From: Cannabis sativa | Lineage: Eukaryota; Streptophyta; Magnoliopsida; Rosales; Cannabaceae | Assembly: GCF_029168945.1 (NCBI RefSeq) | Contig: NC_083603.1 | Location: 34,507,396 to 34,571,395, forward strand | Length of the DNA stretch: 64,000 nucleotides | Direction of reading: 5' to 3' | Shown: positions 1 through 11,163 of the stretch, in pieces | How positions within the stretch are numbered: the first letter of the stretch is position 1 | Layout of the letters: the number at the start of each line of letters is the position of its first letter | The notes under the pieces: model-generated | The model's input: only the letters and a program-made list of their open reading frames with translations | Told to the model about the DNA's origin: nothing | Database searches by the model: none | Position numbers and translations under genes: made by a program

Positions 1-192
1 TTTTGCAGAGGTCGATTCGTTTCACGCCCATTGATTGATACGGTGCATTAATGGTGTCAGACGGATACTCAAACGTTTCGACTGCCTTATTTACGAATCA
101 ATCCAACCGTTGATCTTCGGGAATTCGAATCGTCCGCCTCCCCAACCGTTCGATTGGTAGGTGATAGTGCATGTTCCTCATGCATATTTGCC

Positions 193-198
193 TATAAA
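193..198 (+). promoter_or_regulatory. TATA box of the accessory gene in the gypsy element
   Basis: CCTATAAAAG lies about 200 bases before a consensus splice donor and about 675 bases before the first ATG of the accessory gene, on the strand opposite gag-pol. The position fits a dedicated promoter for that gene. The transcription start near 225 is inferred, not seen. Confidence 0.5.
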
Positions 199-397
199 AG
201 CCACCACCTTTCCTTCATTTCGGTTACTTCCTATTTCTTGCCAACTTTGCTCGAGTTTCCCAGAGAAAAAAAATCCTCAGACCAAGATAACACCTTCGAA
301 CACTTTACAAATTTCCCTGTTAACCTTCATTCACCACTGTCAATCTACTTTTCCTTTGTTTGATCGACAATAGAACCCCCAGTTTCAACACTTCACT

Positions 398-861
398 GTA
401 AGTTTCTCGCATCCCTTGCTTTACTGTTTGTGTACATGGCATGCTTTACTTATCTGTTTGTTTTTTCTGGGTTTGGTATCTGAAGTTTCTGGGAATGTAT
501 TCTTTTGAATTTTTCACGTAACAAGTCTAGATTCATCTTCTCTGGTGTTAGGGTTACTCTTGTCACGTACTTGTTGTTTTTTTTTGCAAAGGACCATACG
601 CTCTTTGTGTACTGGCCTTCTAGGGCATAGAGAAGACTTTGTTTTTCTCGATTTTCTGCCCTTTCTTTTTCTTTTACGCGCAATGTTGCCTTTTGTGAGT
701 TCTTTGCACCCGAGTTTTGTCCAGGAAATCCTTCTAGGGTTTTCTGGTTGACAGATGTCCAGAGGGGGCCTCTTTCCAGCGGTTAGGGGACCCCCATTCC
801 CTTTTTTTGATTTAGGGTTTGGTATGGGGCCTAACTGCTGGAATCTTAACTCTTTTTTCAG
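398..861 (+). other. Predicted 5' UTR intron of the accessory gene
   Basis: A consensus donor GTAAGT starts at 398. A pyrimidine-rich acceptor (TCTTTTTTCAG) ends at 861, nine bases before the ATG at 871. The interval has no long reading frame in the accessory gene's sense. Splicing is inferred from the signals alone. Confidence 0.5.
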
Positions 862-870
862 AATCAAAAC

Positions 871-3800
871 ATGTCTGCGTCCGGTTCAAAGTCGTCCAAG
901 AAGAGCGGTAAGCGTCTGGCTACCCTCGAAGACGTCTCACTGGGTCCCGTTGCCCAGGAGGGGTATAAGTCTCGGGCCACAGGATGGGAGGCAGCTAAGA
1001 TACATTCCACCCCTGACCTGCCCCCACTAGCTGGAGAACATCCTGGAGGTGGCTGGAATCAAGCCCTCGACATCCGGGACGTATCACCGACTGCCCCGAG
1101 ATGCGGAGACGCCCAACCACCATTATGGTGGCTTCGGGGCCTGGAGCCAAACGCACCTGATGGCCGGGGCCATGCTTCCTCTTCAAGACTATTTTATTAA
1201 TTTTTTAGTTTTTGTCGGCCTTGTGCCATACCAACTGATTCCTCAAGCATACCGCCTGCTTTGAGGCTTGTTTATTTTTTACTCTGCCCGGGGATGGGGC
1301 TCTCCCAGTCCGGCGGTGATTTTATATTTTTATGAACTTGTTTCTGTCCCCAAATTTAAAGATGGTTTTTACGGATTCCGGGCCCACCCTTCCAATGATG
1401 GGGTGGTCCCTTATAATCGGCAAACTCGTGTTAAGGAGTATCGCCACCGCTTCTTCTTCTCCTCTGGGTTTCGAGCAGTGGAGCACCCGGAGCTTCTCAC
1501 AAAGTGGGTCAGGATTCCCCCCTATGAGCGGACCGCGCCTACTCAGGTCTTTCTCCGGAGGGCCCAGGTCTTTGCGACTTACGACCGGGCGGAACTTGAC
1601 GTCGAGGGCCTAGTCACGACGGAGATTTGCCGGAAGGCCAAGCTTATCCCACCGCACCAATAAGTGGAGGACTCTAACCTTTCTAAGGTTATCTGTCCAA
1701 ATGTGAGGGTGCCTGCCGCGGAGAAGACCTTCCGGGCCAAACTCATCGCCACTGCCGAGAAGAAGTACCAAGACTACCTCTACCGGAAGGCCCAGGAGAA
1801 GGCTTATTCCAAGGCCCAGGTAGCATCCGGGAGGCCACTTCGCGTGGGGAGCCCGGTCGAGAGGAGACGCCAGGCGATCGCTGGGAAGCCCCTTCGCATT
1901 GGGAGCCCGGCTGAGAGGAGGGCTCCCAGGGCAAAGCCTTCAGTTCAGGTGCCGAACACCGGGGCTCCTGACGCCAGTACTTCTGGCTCCGGTAAGTCTC
2001 CTTTAGCAGTACATTACGTTCCTTCCATTGGCGAATATGCCAATCTTAGGCCCGTAGGGTTCGATGAGCGTCTCCATAGGTTTAGGATGCCCTCGACCCG
2101 GTGGGGAGACCATATGAAGGATTATTATTTTTCTAACTTAGGAGATTTCCTAGGTCGGTCCCGGATGGGTTCTCGTCCTCCGGAGCCCGTTCCCTTAGAC
2201 CCTTCGGCTTACATTTCTTCCAGTTGGTTCCGGCCTTCGGACAGCTATCTCGGAGACGATGCTGCCAGCGTTAAGATTCGGAACTTTGCTAGGGCCGAAT
2301 TAGAGAGTCAGGGTAGGACTAGCTTGATTGCTTTATTCGAGTGTTTACTGTTTCCATGGATATTCTAACACTTGCCGTTTTTCTTTTGTTGTAGCAGGTA
2401 CTTCCATGGATGCCATTTTGGCCGAACTTGCCGAAGCTCACACTCCTGACGCTCCCCTTCCTCTAACTTCCTCCCAGATGGCCACTCCCTTGAAAGCTTC
2501 TTCCAGTGCCCCTCCAGACACTATTGACTTAGTGGATGAGGAGGAGGCGCTTCGGGAGGAAGCTAAAGAAGGTCAAGAAAAGCAATGGGGCCTTTCTGAG
2601 GAAGTTGAAGAAAGTGAAGAAGAGCAAGAATTTGCTCTGATTCGCAAGCGCAAGGGCAAGATGGTTGCCGAGGAAGTACCCAAACGGCAGCGGAGAGCTA
2701 ATACTCTGGCCCCCGCCCTTGATTCCGGGATCTCTCCCGAGGTGGAGGAACATACAGCGCCTCCCAACATAGTGCTGACTCCGGTTCTTGGAGATGAGGC
2801 GAGACAGGAACTCCGGATAGCTAAACACAACTACGCCATGGATGAGTACTCCCGGGGGCATGCTGGCGTGGAGGCTTTGAGGAGGGTTTTGCGAGTTGAA
2901 ATGCAAAATACCCTTAACGATCCGAACTACCAGAATCCGTGGGATCTAAACTTGGACCCCCTGTCGGATTGGTTCGGTCGTTTCCTCGGGCCCACCCTAG
3001 CTCCCTTTACCGCGGAGATGACTGGCGAGTTTCCGTCTCAGCTTACCCGGTGTGCACCCAAGCGGTTCGCTGCTTGTGCATCCTTGAACTCCATCTTCCA
3101 AGTCCAGGATCTCAGCCACTCCCTCACCGTGGTAAGTATTTCGTAGTTTACTTTTTTCCTCATTATTTTCTCTTAAGGACTTTTACTCATACTTGTAGCT
3201 TTTTCCAACTTGCTGCCGAGGCCGGCCGCCTTTCCAAGAACCTAATTAACCATGGCTTCGTCTTGTCCGACTTTGGGGGCATGGACGAAGTCATGAAGAT
3301 CCTTCAGGATTTGACTGCTGAAAGGAGGATTTACCAGGAGGATGCCGAGCGCTGGGAGGCCCTTGCCAAGGCCAGTGAGGAAGAGGCCAGGCGGAGGGAG
3401 GCTCAAGCTGAGGCGATGATCCGGGAGGAGGCCCTTTGGAGGGATAGGCTGGAGGCCAAGCACCAGGAGGAGCTGAGGGCTGAGGGCGGAGGGCGAGGCT
3501 GCTCCTAAGGCCAAGCGTGAGCTTCGGGAGGCTAGGGAAGCCTTGGATGAAATGGCGGCCAAGGTGAAGTCCTTAGAGGAAGTTCACCAGGTAAACTTGG
3601 AGTCTAGGGCCAACCTGGGCGTGGAGCTGAAGGAGCTCAAGGACTTCAAAGACCAAGCCTTGAAAAAGGCTAAGAAAGATGAGCTCCTTTCTCCCACCTC
3701 CTGCAGCCGGTGCGTCAAGCGTTTCGACGATGGCGTCTACATGGTCTGGTCTAAAAATGACCAGAATATCAAGCTTAACTTCTATCCCAAACTCGCGGAG

Positions 3801-3890
3801 ATGATTGCAAAATTCCAGGAGAAGAAGAAGAAGCTCAATGCCATGCTGGAGGCGCGCATTGGTCCTCGCCTTCCTCCTCGCATCGACTAG
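871..3890 (+). pseudogene. Antisense accessory gene of Tat retrotransposon (Transposase_28-like), broken
   Basis: The gene reads opposite to gag-pol. An N-terminal part (from 871) is followed, in another frame, by a region containing FFSSGF and a WVRIPP-like motif (about 1049-1663), typical of the plant 'putative gypsy-type transposon' proteins (Pfam Transposase_28, recognised from memory). Then come a basic/proline-rich linker, an acidic segment, and a Glu/Ala/Arg-rich coiled coil (about 3200-3890). Likely introns are 2313-2394 (GTAGG to TTGTAG) and 3132-3198 (GTAAGT to TTGTAG). It is broken: a frame change between about 1000 and 1049, stops TGA at 1262 and TAA at 1661, a one-base phase mismatch at the 3199 exon, and a frameshift near 3500. 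The function of these proteins is unknown; they are not transposases in any shown sense. Confidence 0.75.
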
Positions 3891-4019
3891 GCCGCTCCGA
3901 GTTCAACCAAGATTTTTCTTATCTCACTTTTCTCCTTTTTTTTTTTATTTACAGCCAATTTTCTTGTATTTAAGACAATTTTCATTTTCATAGCTGTTTT
4001 TATTTAAGGAGAAACATTT

Positions 4020-4235
4020 GTTAAGGCCTGTCCCCGGGCCCTTTGTATATATTTTTTGACCTGCCCTTAGAACTAGGATTTTTATATATTTATATATGAT
4101 CTTATTTGATGCACATATCTTTCTTTTGGACCTGCCCTTTGGGTCACGATATTTATACATATGCTTTTTTTTCTTTTTTGTGCGTACTCCTTTTTTTTTT
4201 ACCTGCCCTTTGGGTCAGGATATTTTACTTAGCCT
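4020..4235. repeat. Short tandem repeat in the 3' untranslated part of the gypsy element
   Basis: Three imperfect copies of a unit containing ACCTGCCCTTTGGGTCA begin at about 4059, 4130 and 4201 (spacing about 71 bases), separated by T-rich spacers. They lie between the stop of the antisense gene (3890) and the stop of integrase (4387). Tat elements are known for variable tandem repeats in this region. Confidence 0.65.
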
Positions 4236-4386
4236 GTTTTTTGTCTGTCTGTGTGGTATACCTTAGTACCCCCCTGAGTGGCATAGAAACTTTGTTTTTA
4301 AGGCACTCAGTTTTATTTAACATGTGGAGGCTGTATACACTTAGACGGTACAAACTCTTTAAACAAAGTCTAAGTTACATTTTTGG

Positions 4387-6087
4387 CTATTGGTAATATT
4401 TTTTGAGGTGATCGGCGTTCCAGGCCCTTGGCACAATGGTTCCGTCCATCCTTTTTAGCTTGTAAGTGCTTGAACCGATTTCGTCCTCAATTTCATATGG
4501 TCCTTCCCAATTTGGCCCAAGTACCCCCACTCCGGGTTCTTGGGAGGCTGGGAAGACTCTTCTTAAGACCATATCCCCAATAGCAAATTTTCTGTTTTTA
4601 ACTTTGGAGTTAAAATATTTGGTCACCTTCTTTTGATAAGCTGCCATCCATATTTGAGACTCGTCCCGGAGTTCTTCAACTTGATCCAGAGCTTCTTGAA
4701 GTAAAGCTTGATTCGTGGCTGGATCGTAAGTCGTTCTCCTGTGGGACGGGAATAACGTTTCTACCAGGACCATCGCTTCACAACCGTACGCCATTGAAAA
4801 AGGCGATTGGCCAGTCGTGGTTCTGGGGGTCGTCCGGTAGGCCCATAACACTCTTGGCAACTCTTCAAGCCAGTTGTTTTTGCAGGCCAACAGCTTTTTC
4901 TTTAGGGTGACCTTTAAGATTTTATTGACTACTTCTGCTTGTCCGTTTGTTTGCGGCCTTGCCACCGCGGAGAAGCTTTTTACTACTCCGTGTTGGTTGC
5001 AGAAGTCAGTAAACTCTTCGCAATCAAATTGCTTTCCATTGTTAGAGACTATTTTGTGAGGCAGGCCATATCGACACACTATGTTTTTGATAACAAAGTC
5101 TGGTGCTTTCTTAGCAGTTATAGTCTTCATAGACTCAGCCTCCGTCCATTTGGTGAAGTAGTCTACTGCTACTATTGCATACTTTACTCCTCCCTTTCCT
5201 GTTGGCAGGGACCCAATAAGATCTATTCCCCAAACCGCGAAGGGCAAGGGACTAGTCATCAGGGTAATATCATTGGGAGGAGCTCTCGGTATGTTCGCGA
5301 ACTTTTGGCACGAATCACACTTTTGGACGTAGTCTATATAATCTTTTTTCATTGTTGGCCAGAAGTATCCCTGTCTCAATATTTTCTTTGAGAGATTGGG
5401 TCCTCCTGTATGATCTCCACAGAACCCTTCGTGGACCTCTAGCATGATTTGTCTAGCTTCAGGGTCCGATACACACCTTAAATAAGGCATGCTGAGTCCT
5501 CTTCGGTAGAGAATTTGATCCATCATTACATAACGATGAGCCTGATACTGAATCTTTCGAGACAGTGCCCTTTCTTGGGGCAACTCACCTTTTGTTATGT
5601 ATTCTATGACGGGGACCATCCAGCTGGGTTCTTGCCCAACCGTTGTTATGGCCTCTTTTACTTTGATGCTTGGCTCTGACAAGCGTTCCACTAGTACTAC
5701 CCCCAGCCCTTCGATTTCACTATCTGAAGCTAACTTAGCCAGACAGTCCGCGTGAGCGTTCTTTTCCCGGGGGATTCTTTCTACTTTGTAGTCCGTGAAC
5801 TCGTGGAGCAGCTCCCGGACTATTGTTACATACGCGGCCATTCGCTCGCCGCGTGTTTGGTACTCTCCCGATATTTGATTTACCACTAACTGGGAGTCAC
5901 TGTAGACTTCCACTCTTTTGGCCCCTACGGCTTTCGCTCGCCTCAGCCCTGCTATCAAGGCCTCGTATTCGGCCTCGTTGTTTGAAGCTGAGAAGTCGAA
6001 CCGTAGAACTGCCTGGAGTCGCAGTCCGGTCGGGGATATCATTGCCACCCCCGCTCCGGATCCATTTTCATTGGAGGCTCCGTCCAC
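4387..6087 (-). pseudogene. Second RNase H and integrase of gypsy pol, integrase active site altered
   Basis: The frame is open for 566 residues. An additional RNase H domain shows its acidic set D2, E40, D64 and D114 (DGASNENGSG, NNEAEYEAL, SDSQLVV, HADCLAKLAS). Integrase follows: zinc-binding H219, H226, C257 and C260, then the catalytic core with D289 (WGIDLIGSLP) and E385 (TNGQAE). The central Asp, normally in VSDNG, is Asn here (VSNNGKQF, about residue 349), so strand transfer should be lost. A C-terminal chromatin-facing domain (NWEGPYEI, WNADHLKKYY) ends the protein. The frame continues upstream through a single TGA at 6097-6099 into the first RNase H. It would have been cleaved from a polyprotein. 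Confidence 0.92.
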
Positions 6088-6096
6088 AAATACTCT

Positions 6097-6765
6097 TCAT
6101 GTGGGGACCGATGGTGTTGGCACATTTGCGGTTGCCTCGGCTTCATTCCATTCGGTAATGAAGTCTGCCAAGGCTTGGCCTTTTATGGAGATTCGGGGAA
6201 CGTAGTGTAAGTTGAACTGACTTAACTCCATTGCCCACTTGAGGAGCCTACCGGATGCTTCTGGTTTTTGTAGGACTTGCCGGAGTGGGTGGTTGGTCAG
6301 TACCTTGATCGGATGTGCCTGGAAATATGGCCTTAATTTTCTTGAGGCCATCAGGAGGCAGAAAACCATCTTCTCAATGATGGGGTACCTTGTCTCCGCT
6401 CCTATCATGCGCTTGCTAACATAGTACACGGGATGTTGAGTTTTCTCTTCTTCCCGGACTAGGGCAGCACTGACCGCGTGCTCGGAGACGGCCAAATATA
6501 GGAATAGGTCCTCTCCGAGGATGGGTTTTGATAGGATAGGAGGCTTGGCCATATGTTCTTTCAACTTTTTGAATGCCTCCTTGCACTTGTCCGACCACTC
6601 AAACTTTTGACACTTCTTCAGTGTGTTGAAGAAGGGGATGCACTTGTCTATAGACCGGGAGATAAAACGGCTTAGGGCAGCAACCTTTCCGGTTAGACTC
6701 TGCACGTCTTTATGCTTTTTGGGGGATGGCATGCTCAGGAGAGCTTGGATTTTCTTCGGGTTTGC
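6097..6765 (-). pseudogene. First RNase H domain and RT connection of gypsy pol
   Basis: The segment carries the typical Ty3/gypsy connection after RT (LTGKVAALSRFISRS, KCIPFFNTLKK, EWSDKCKEAFKKLKEH) and then the RNase H-like domain (LYLAVSEHAVSAALVREEE, PVYYVSKRM, YPIIEKM, VLTNHPLRQVL, GRLLKWAMELSQF). It ends at a TGA (6097) directly before the second RNase H, in the same frame. It is separated from RT by a frameshift near 6830, so the pol frame is not continuous. Residues such as the NHPL in place of the more usual DHPL suggest decay. Confidence 0.9.
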
Positions 6766-6766
6766 C

Positions 6767-7576
6767 TCAATCCCCCTCTTGCTGATGATGAAGCCTAGGA
6801 ACTTCCCTGATTTGACCCCAAAGGTGCATTTTTTTTGGATTGAGCTTCATGTCGTATCTCCGGACTACCTCAAAACACTCTTCTGAGTCATCTGCATGGC
6901 TATTGCATACTTTAGACTTGATGAGCATGTCGTCCACGTATACCTCCATGTTTCGCCCCAAGAGGCCTTTGAACATCCGGTTGACCATTCTTTGGTAGGT
7001 TGCTCCAGCGTTCTTCAGTCCGAAAGGCATGACCAGGTAGCAGTATACCCCCTTATCGGTCCTGAAGCTAGTGCACTCTTGGTCCACCGTGTGCATCTTT
7101 ATTTGTTTATACCCGGCGTAGGCGTCCATGAAGGATAGTAATTTGAATCTGGAAGTGGCATCTACCATCTGGTCGATCCTGGGCAGCGGGAAGCAGTCCT
7201 TCGGACAAGCTTTGTTTAGATCGGTGAAATCTATACAAACTCGCCAAGTTCTGTTCGGCTTGGGCACTAGGACCGGATTGGCTAGCCATTCTGGGTAGTA
7301 TACGTCGCGGATCATGCTGTTCGTCAGAAGCTTGTCCACCTCTTTCTCTAGGGCCTCGGCCTTTACCGAGTCGAGAGGGCGTCGCTTTTGTTGGACTGGT
7401 GGCATGTCCGGGTTGACGTTGAGGACGTGGGTGATGACATGGGGACTTATGCCAGTCATGTCCTCTTGGCGCCATGCAAAAATGTCGATGGCGCCCTTCA
7501 GTGTTTTTATTATTTTTTCTTTTTCCTCCAGATCTAGGCTTTTTCCTAGCCGGAGTACCTTGGTGGAGTCGAGGTC
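6767..7576 (-). pseudogene. Reverse transcriptase of gypsy pol, frameshifted at its end
   Basis: Conserved Ty3/gypsy RT motifs occur in order: PVLVPKPNRTWRVCIDFTDL, NKACPKDCFPLPRID, FMDAYAGYKQI, MPFGLKNAGATYQRM and the catalytic YVDD (VYVDDMLIKS). The reading is cut off from protease by one TGA at 7577-7579 in the same frame. At the 3' end a run of eight A (T on the plus strand, about 6830-6837) shifts the frame, so that the last residues are nonsense and the native sequence resumes in another frame. Both lesions are small and look recent relative to the conserved motifs. Confidence 0.93.
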
Positions 7577-8662
7577 TCACACTGATATTTCCTCGACATC
7601 CTCCATTGGTTCCACAATTTTTTTTGACCCCACTCGGGGATCCAACTCATCTTCTTCAGCCATTTCTGGCTCAATGGTTTCCCGAACCATCAGTAGGGGT
7701 AGGTGGGTTGCAACATTGTAACATTGCCTTGCCTCCCCCTGATTTCCTCTCACCGTCCCTATTCCAGCTTCCTGGGTAGGGAATTTTAAGCACAGGTGCC
7801 GAATGGATGTGACTGCGCCAAAGTCTACCAGGGCCGGTCGGCCGAGGATCGCGTTGTAAGCGATCGGGCAATCCACCACCACAAAAGTGCAGTACTTGAA
7901 TGTGCTCTGGGGTGTGTCCGGCCACAAGGTGACTGGAAGTCTCACTTTTCCCATTGGGATAAGCGTCGTTCCATTAAACCCCGTGAGTTGGGAACCACTG
8001 GGTGAGAGGTCTCGGTCCGTTAGGCCTATTGCATTGAAGGCCTCCTTAAAGAGTAGATTCACGGAGCTTCCATTGTCAATCAAGACTCTGGCCACCACTT
8101 TATTAGCGATGGGGGTCTCGATGACCAACGGATCATGGTGAGGAAAGCGCACCGTCTTGGCGTCTTCTTCCGTGAACGTGATGGGTTGATCCATCGGTCG
8201 GGTCCTTTGAGCTGGGAGTTGAGTAACCTCCCAAACCTCATTGTGCTTTACGGCCCCCGCATACCGCTTTAGTTCTTTGCGGGTGGTTCCTCCAATATGG
8301 GGTCCTCCGGAGATCATGGCTACCCTCCCGTTAGGTCTGGGTGGCAGACCGGGGATGTGCTGGGCATCGCCCGCGGGAGCAACTGGAGCCAATACTCCTG
8401 ATGCACCCCTCGGTATTCCCTGTGGCACAACCCCTGTCGCCTGGCCCGGATTGAGGTGAGGCAGCCGATTCTTGATCCACTCATAGAGGTGGCCCAATCG
8501 GATCAGGTTTTCAATCTCGTCTTTGAGATTCTTGCATTCGTTGGTGCTATGACCAATGTCGTTGTAGTACTTGCATCTTTTGTTTGGATCCCTCCGGGAG
8601 CTATCCTTGTATAAAGGAGGTGGTCTCCGGTAGTGCGTATTTTTCCTAGTAGCAAAGTACAC
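7577..8662 (-). pseudogene. Gag zinc knuckle and aspartic protease of gypsy element
   Basis: A 361-residue stretch begins with a Tat-type knuckle (CKYYNDIGHSTNEC, with Tyr where His is usual), then a proline/glycine-rich linker and a retroviral-type aspartic protease with LIDNGSSVNLLF and NAILGRPAL. The catalytic motif reads D-N-G-S rather than D-T/G-G-S. The frame is the same as gag upstream, interrupted by a TAG at 8780-8782, and the same as RT downstream, interrupted by a TGA at 7577. The product would mature Gag-Pol in the virus-like particle. Confidence 0.88.
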
Positions 8663-8779
8663 ACGCTCTTGGGAGTCCGTCAGTTCCGTGTACTGGGTGT
8701 ACTGGGGAGTGTACCCCCTCTTTTGGCGTTTCTCCTCCGTCCGGGTGCTGCCTTTAGAGGATCGTTTACTCCTCGAGCC

Positions 8780-9871
8780 CTAGGAAGGGCCGACCAGGCT
8801 AGCGGTTGGAGCGAAGTGCGAGGGAGCTTGTCCATTTATCCCTGAGGGGTTTCCAAAATGGGAAGATGCGGGTGCTAAGGCCTGGCCCTGGCTATATCTG
8901 GGAGTAGCCGAGAACTGTATGCCGCTCATCGGTGGAGCCGCAGTCGGGACAGTACCCGAGGGTGGTGCTCCGGGCATGTACTCTGCTATCTCGGTGGGAT
9001 AGTATCCTCCATAGGCCACTATTTGGGCCTCTTCAAGGTTGATATATTTTTGGACTCGCTTCTGGAAGTCCTGAAGGCTAGCAGCCCCCTCTTGTTGTAG
9101 TTCATTCCAGAAGGGGGTCCCTATACGGATGCCTGCCTAGAGAAGGGCAAGTTGTTGTCCGTCATCAACCTTCTTGGTCTTCGAGGCTTCCTCTCGGAAC
9201 CTCTTCATGTAGTTTTTCAAGGTCTCGGTGGGCAGTTGCTTGATGTTAGTCAAGGCACTGACCTCCAGGTTGACCTTTCGTGTGGCGACAAATTTTCTCC
9301 GGAAGTTGGTCTGTAACTTGTTCCAACAGCCCACGGATCCTGGTTCTAGCTTCTTGAACCATTCCTCCGCGGACCCGCTTAGAGTAAGCGGGAAGCACAG
9401 ACATTTCGCGTCATTGCTGACTCTCATGACCGTCATGACACGGTTAAACCGCGACAAGTGGTCGCTTGGATCGGAGTTCCCGGTATAAGCTGCCATTTCG
9501 GGCATCTTAAAATTCTTGGGGAGCTCTGGTTCCTTGCCGAGTCCAGCAGTCATTGCCTTGGGATGCACGTCGATGCCAGCCGCCTCCATGGCTTTCTGCA
9601 TGGCCAGCATCGCCTCTTGCATTTTTTGGTTTTGTGCTTTTTGGGCTTCGATCTCAGCTTCATGATCGATAGGTTTTTGCCTTAGAAGCACCAACTCTGA
9701 GTAGCTACCTTCATCGTAGGCATACTCATCGAGGTTTCCCTCGTAGTCATCGTCAGGAATTCCTTCTTCTTCCTCAGAGCCCTCAGCTGCTCTTGAGGCT
9801 ACGTCTTCCTCATTTGGATCTTGAGCATCCTCTAGAGGGCGAGGTTGACGATTACTTCTAGTCTCCACCAT
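8780..9871 (-). pseudogene. Gag of gypsy element with an internal stop
   Basis: The start is placed at MVETRSNRQ (ATG at 9869-9871), the usual opening of Tat Gag proteins, rather than at an in-frame ATG further upstream that lies in the primer-binding region. The protein has an acidic N terminus, a short coiled coil (EAEIEAQKAQNQKMQEAM) and the retrotransposon gag domain (YTGNSDPSDHLSRF, LSGSAEEWFKKL, LPTETLKNYMKRF). A TAG at 9137-9139 cuts it after QQLALL. The same frame then continues through a Pro/Gly-rich part to another TAG at 8780. Gag would form the particle shell. Confidence 0.9.
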
Positions 9872-9912
9872 TTTTGTAACGTGAAGTGTATTTTTGTAGA
9901 AGCTTTCTTCAG

Positions 9913-9930
9913 CTCTCAATGAAAGCACCA
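9913..9930 (-). other. Primer binding site of gypsy element
   Basis: On the minus strand TGGTGCTTTCATTGAGAG starts a few bases after the LTR end, the standard position for tRNA-primed minus-strand DNA synthesis. The initial TGG pairs with the CCA end of a tRNA. I do not assign the tRNA species with certainty. Confidence 0.7.
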
Positions 9931-9936
9931 AAATAT

Positions 9937-10718
9937 TGACCGAGGTTTTCGGTAACCAATAAAATATTATAAGATTAGAGAGCTTTAAGAAAATTAGAGA
10001 AGGATTTTTACGTGGTTGGGGCGTTAATGAGCCTTAGTCCACGAGTCTATATTATTTATGGATGTATTTAATACAGAGAATATATTTGGTGAGTGTTTAC
10101 TCTTATAAATACAGAGAATGTTCTTGGTGAGTATTTACTCTTCGTGCTCTTATGCAACCCAAGATTCTCGACCCCATTTAATGAGCTTTGAGGGGGTATT
10201 TATAGTGTTTTTGGTGGGGTGATCCCTAGAATTATTGTACATGTGTATCTGTAAGTATCCATAAAGTCGGGCATTCCCAATGAATATACCGTGAGTAATG
10301 CATGGTCAAATCCCTAAGTGTTGTAGGGCTTTTATGTGGAATGTCCTTATTGTCTTTTGACTGATGTGACTCTTCACAGTGTAGCCGTCAATAGACTTAA
10401 ATGATCATTACTTCGTAGCTGCAGATTGGGGGTTGTGCCGTCAGGCTTTATTGCGTGTAGCAGTCCTAACACGTTTCCTCCCATGCGGCATTAAATGCGA
10501 CTTGATTGCTCAGGGGAAGCCTGACACCTCGCGGAGATGCCTTAGTATTACTTGGGCTTCCAGGAGCGTATGGGGCTCCCTATGTCTTCTCCGGGAGGCA
10601 TGTCCCGGATGCTGCCTTATTACATAAAGACTTAGCAAATAATTCAAATGTTAAGCTGTTTGATCCACATGTCCTTGTCCGGTTGGTCCACGTATATTGG
10701 GCAAAATCAGGAGCAACA
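9937..10718 (-). repeat. 5' LTR of gypsy element
   Basis: On the minus strand the LTR starts TGTTGCTCCTGATTTTGCCC and ends CCTCGGTCA, immediately followed by the primer binding site. The length is about 782 bases. The R/U5 part contains the ACGTGGTT-like stretch seen in many Tat LTRs. A second copy should lie left of the window. The left edge could be two bases further left (TATTGACC, by comparison with the other gypsy LTR at 33922). Confidence 0.8.
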
Positions 10719-11130
10719 ATTTCATTTGACTCTTAGTAAAAATATTTTTCTTTTGCAAAAATTCTAGAATGAATAATTATTAACTTGATTTTACCAATTA
10801 GTTATAATTTTATTTATTTATTTTGAAGCATATAAAATTTATTTTATTATCTAATATAGCTATATATAATTTTAAAAAGTGGACTAATATTATTTTTAAT
10901 AGTATATTTATATTATTATTTAGTAATTTATTAATTTTTAACATTTGTTTTGTCACGATTTTTAATATTTGTTCCAAAATAACAATTTTTTTTATATATT
11001 TTAAAACTAAAAAATATGTTTTCAATTATAATATTATTAGTTAGTTTATAATACACACATTCAAATATTATACTTCAGATTATATCACTCAAGGAGTACA
11101 AATATATATATAAAGATTACAAAAATTGGA
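10719..11130. other. AT-rich spacer without recognisable genes
   Basis: The stretch has mostly A and T, with no reading frame of interest and no clear repeat ends. It lies between the gypsy LTR and a Helitron-type 3' end, so it may be the interior of that Helitron, interrupted by the gypsy insertion. Confidence 0.4.
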
Positions 11131-11163
11131 CAACACCGCGCTTCGCGCGGCTTAGTTCTCTAG
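11131..11163 (+). mobile_element. Orphan Helitron-type 3' terminus
   Basis: A perfect 6-bp hairpin (CCGCGC-TTC-GCGCGG, 11136-11150) is followed after nine bases by CTAG and then T. That is the canonical 3' end of plant Helitrons: GC-rich hairpin, then CTRR, insertion before T. No matching TC 5' end is recognised between 10719 and here; it may lie left of the gypsy element. Confidence 0.6.

Larger units (their letters stand above)
1..10718 (-). mobile_element. Ty3/gypsy LTR retrotransposon, Tat-type, left end outside window
   Basis: On the minus strand the order from right to left is 5' LTR, primer binding site, gag, zinc knuckle, aspartic protease, reverse transcriptase, RNase H, second RNase H, integrase. 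An accessory gene on the opposite strand then lies between integrase and the unseen 3' LTR. Two RNase H domains and an antisense accessory gene are known hallmarks of the Tat lineage (Grande/Retand/Ogre relatives). The copy is not functional as read: in-frame stops in gag, one between protease and RT, a frameshift after RT, a stop between the RNase H domains, and an altered integrase active site. The right boundary is set by the LTR end at 10718, followed by ATTTC as possible target duplication; the partner repeat cannot be checked because the left end is missing. Confidence 0.93.

Noticed and set aside
871..3890. Calling the accessory gene a host gene or a real transposase
   Set aside because: It sits inside a gypsy element between integrase and the expected 3' LTR, and the Pfam name 'transposase' does not imply such activity.
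7107..7580. Arg-rich minus-strand frame overlapping RT
   Set aside because: Out-of-frame shadow of the protease-RT junction.
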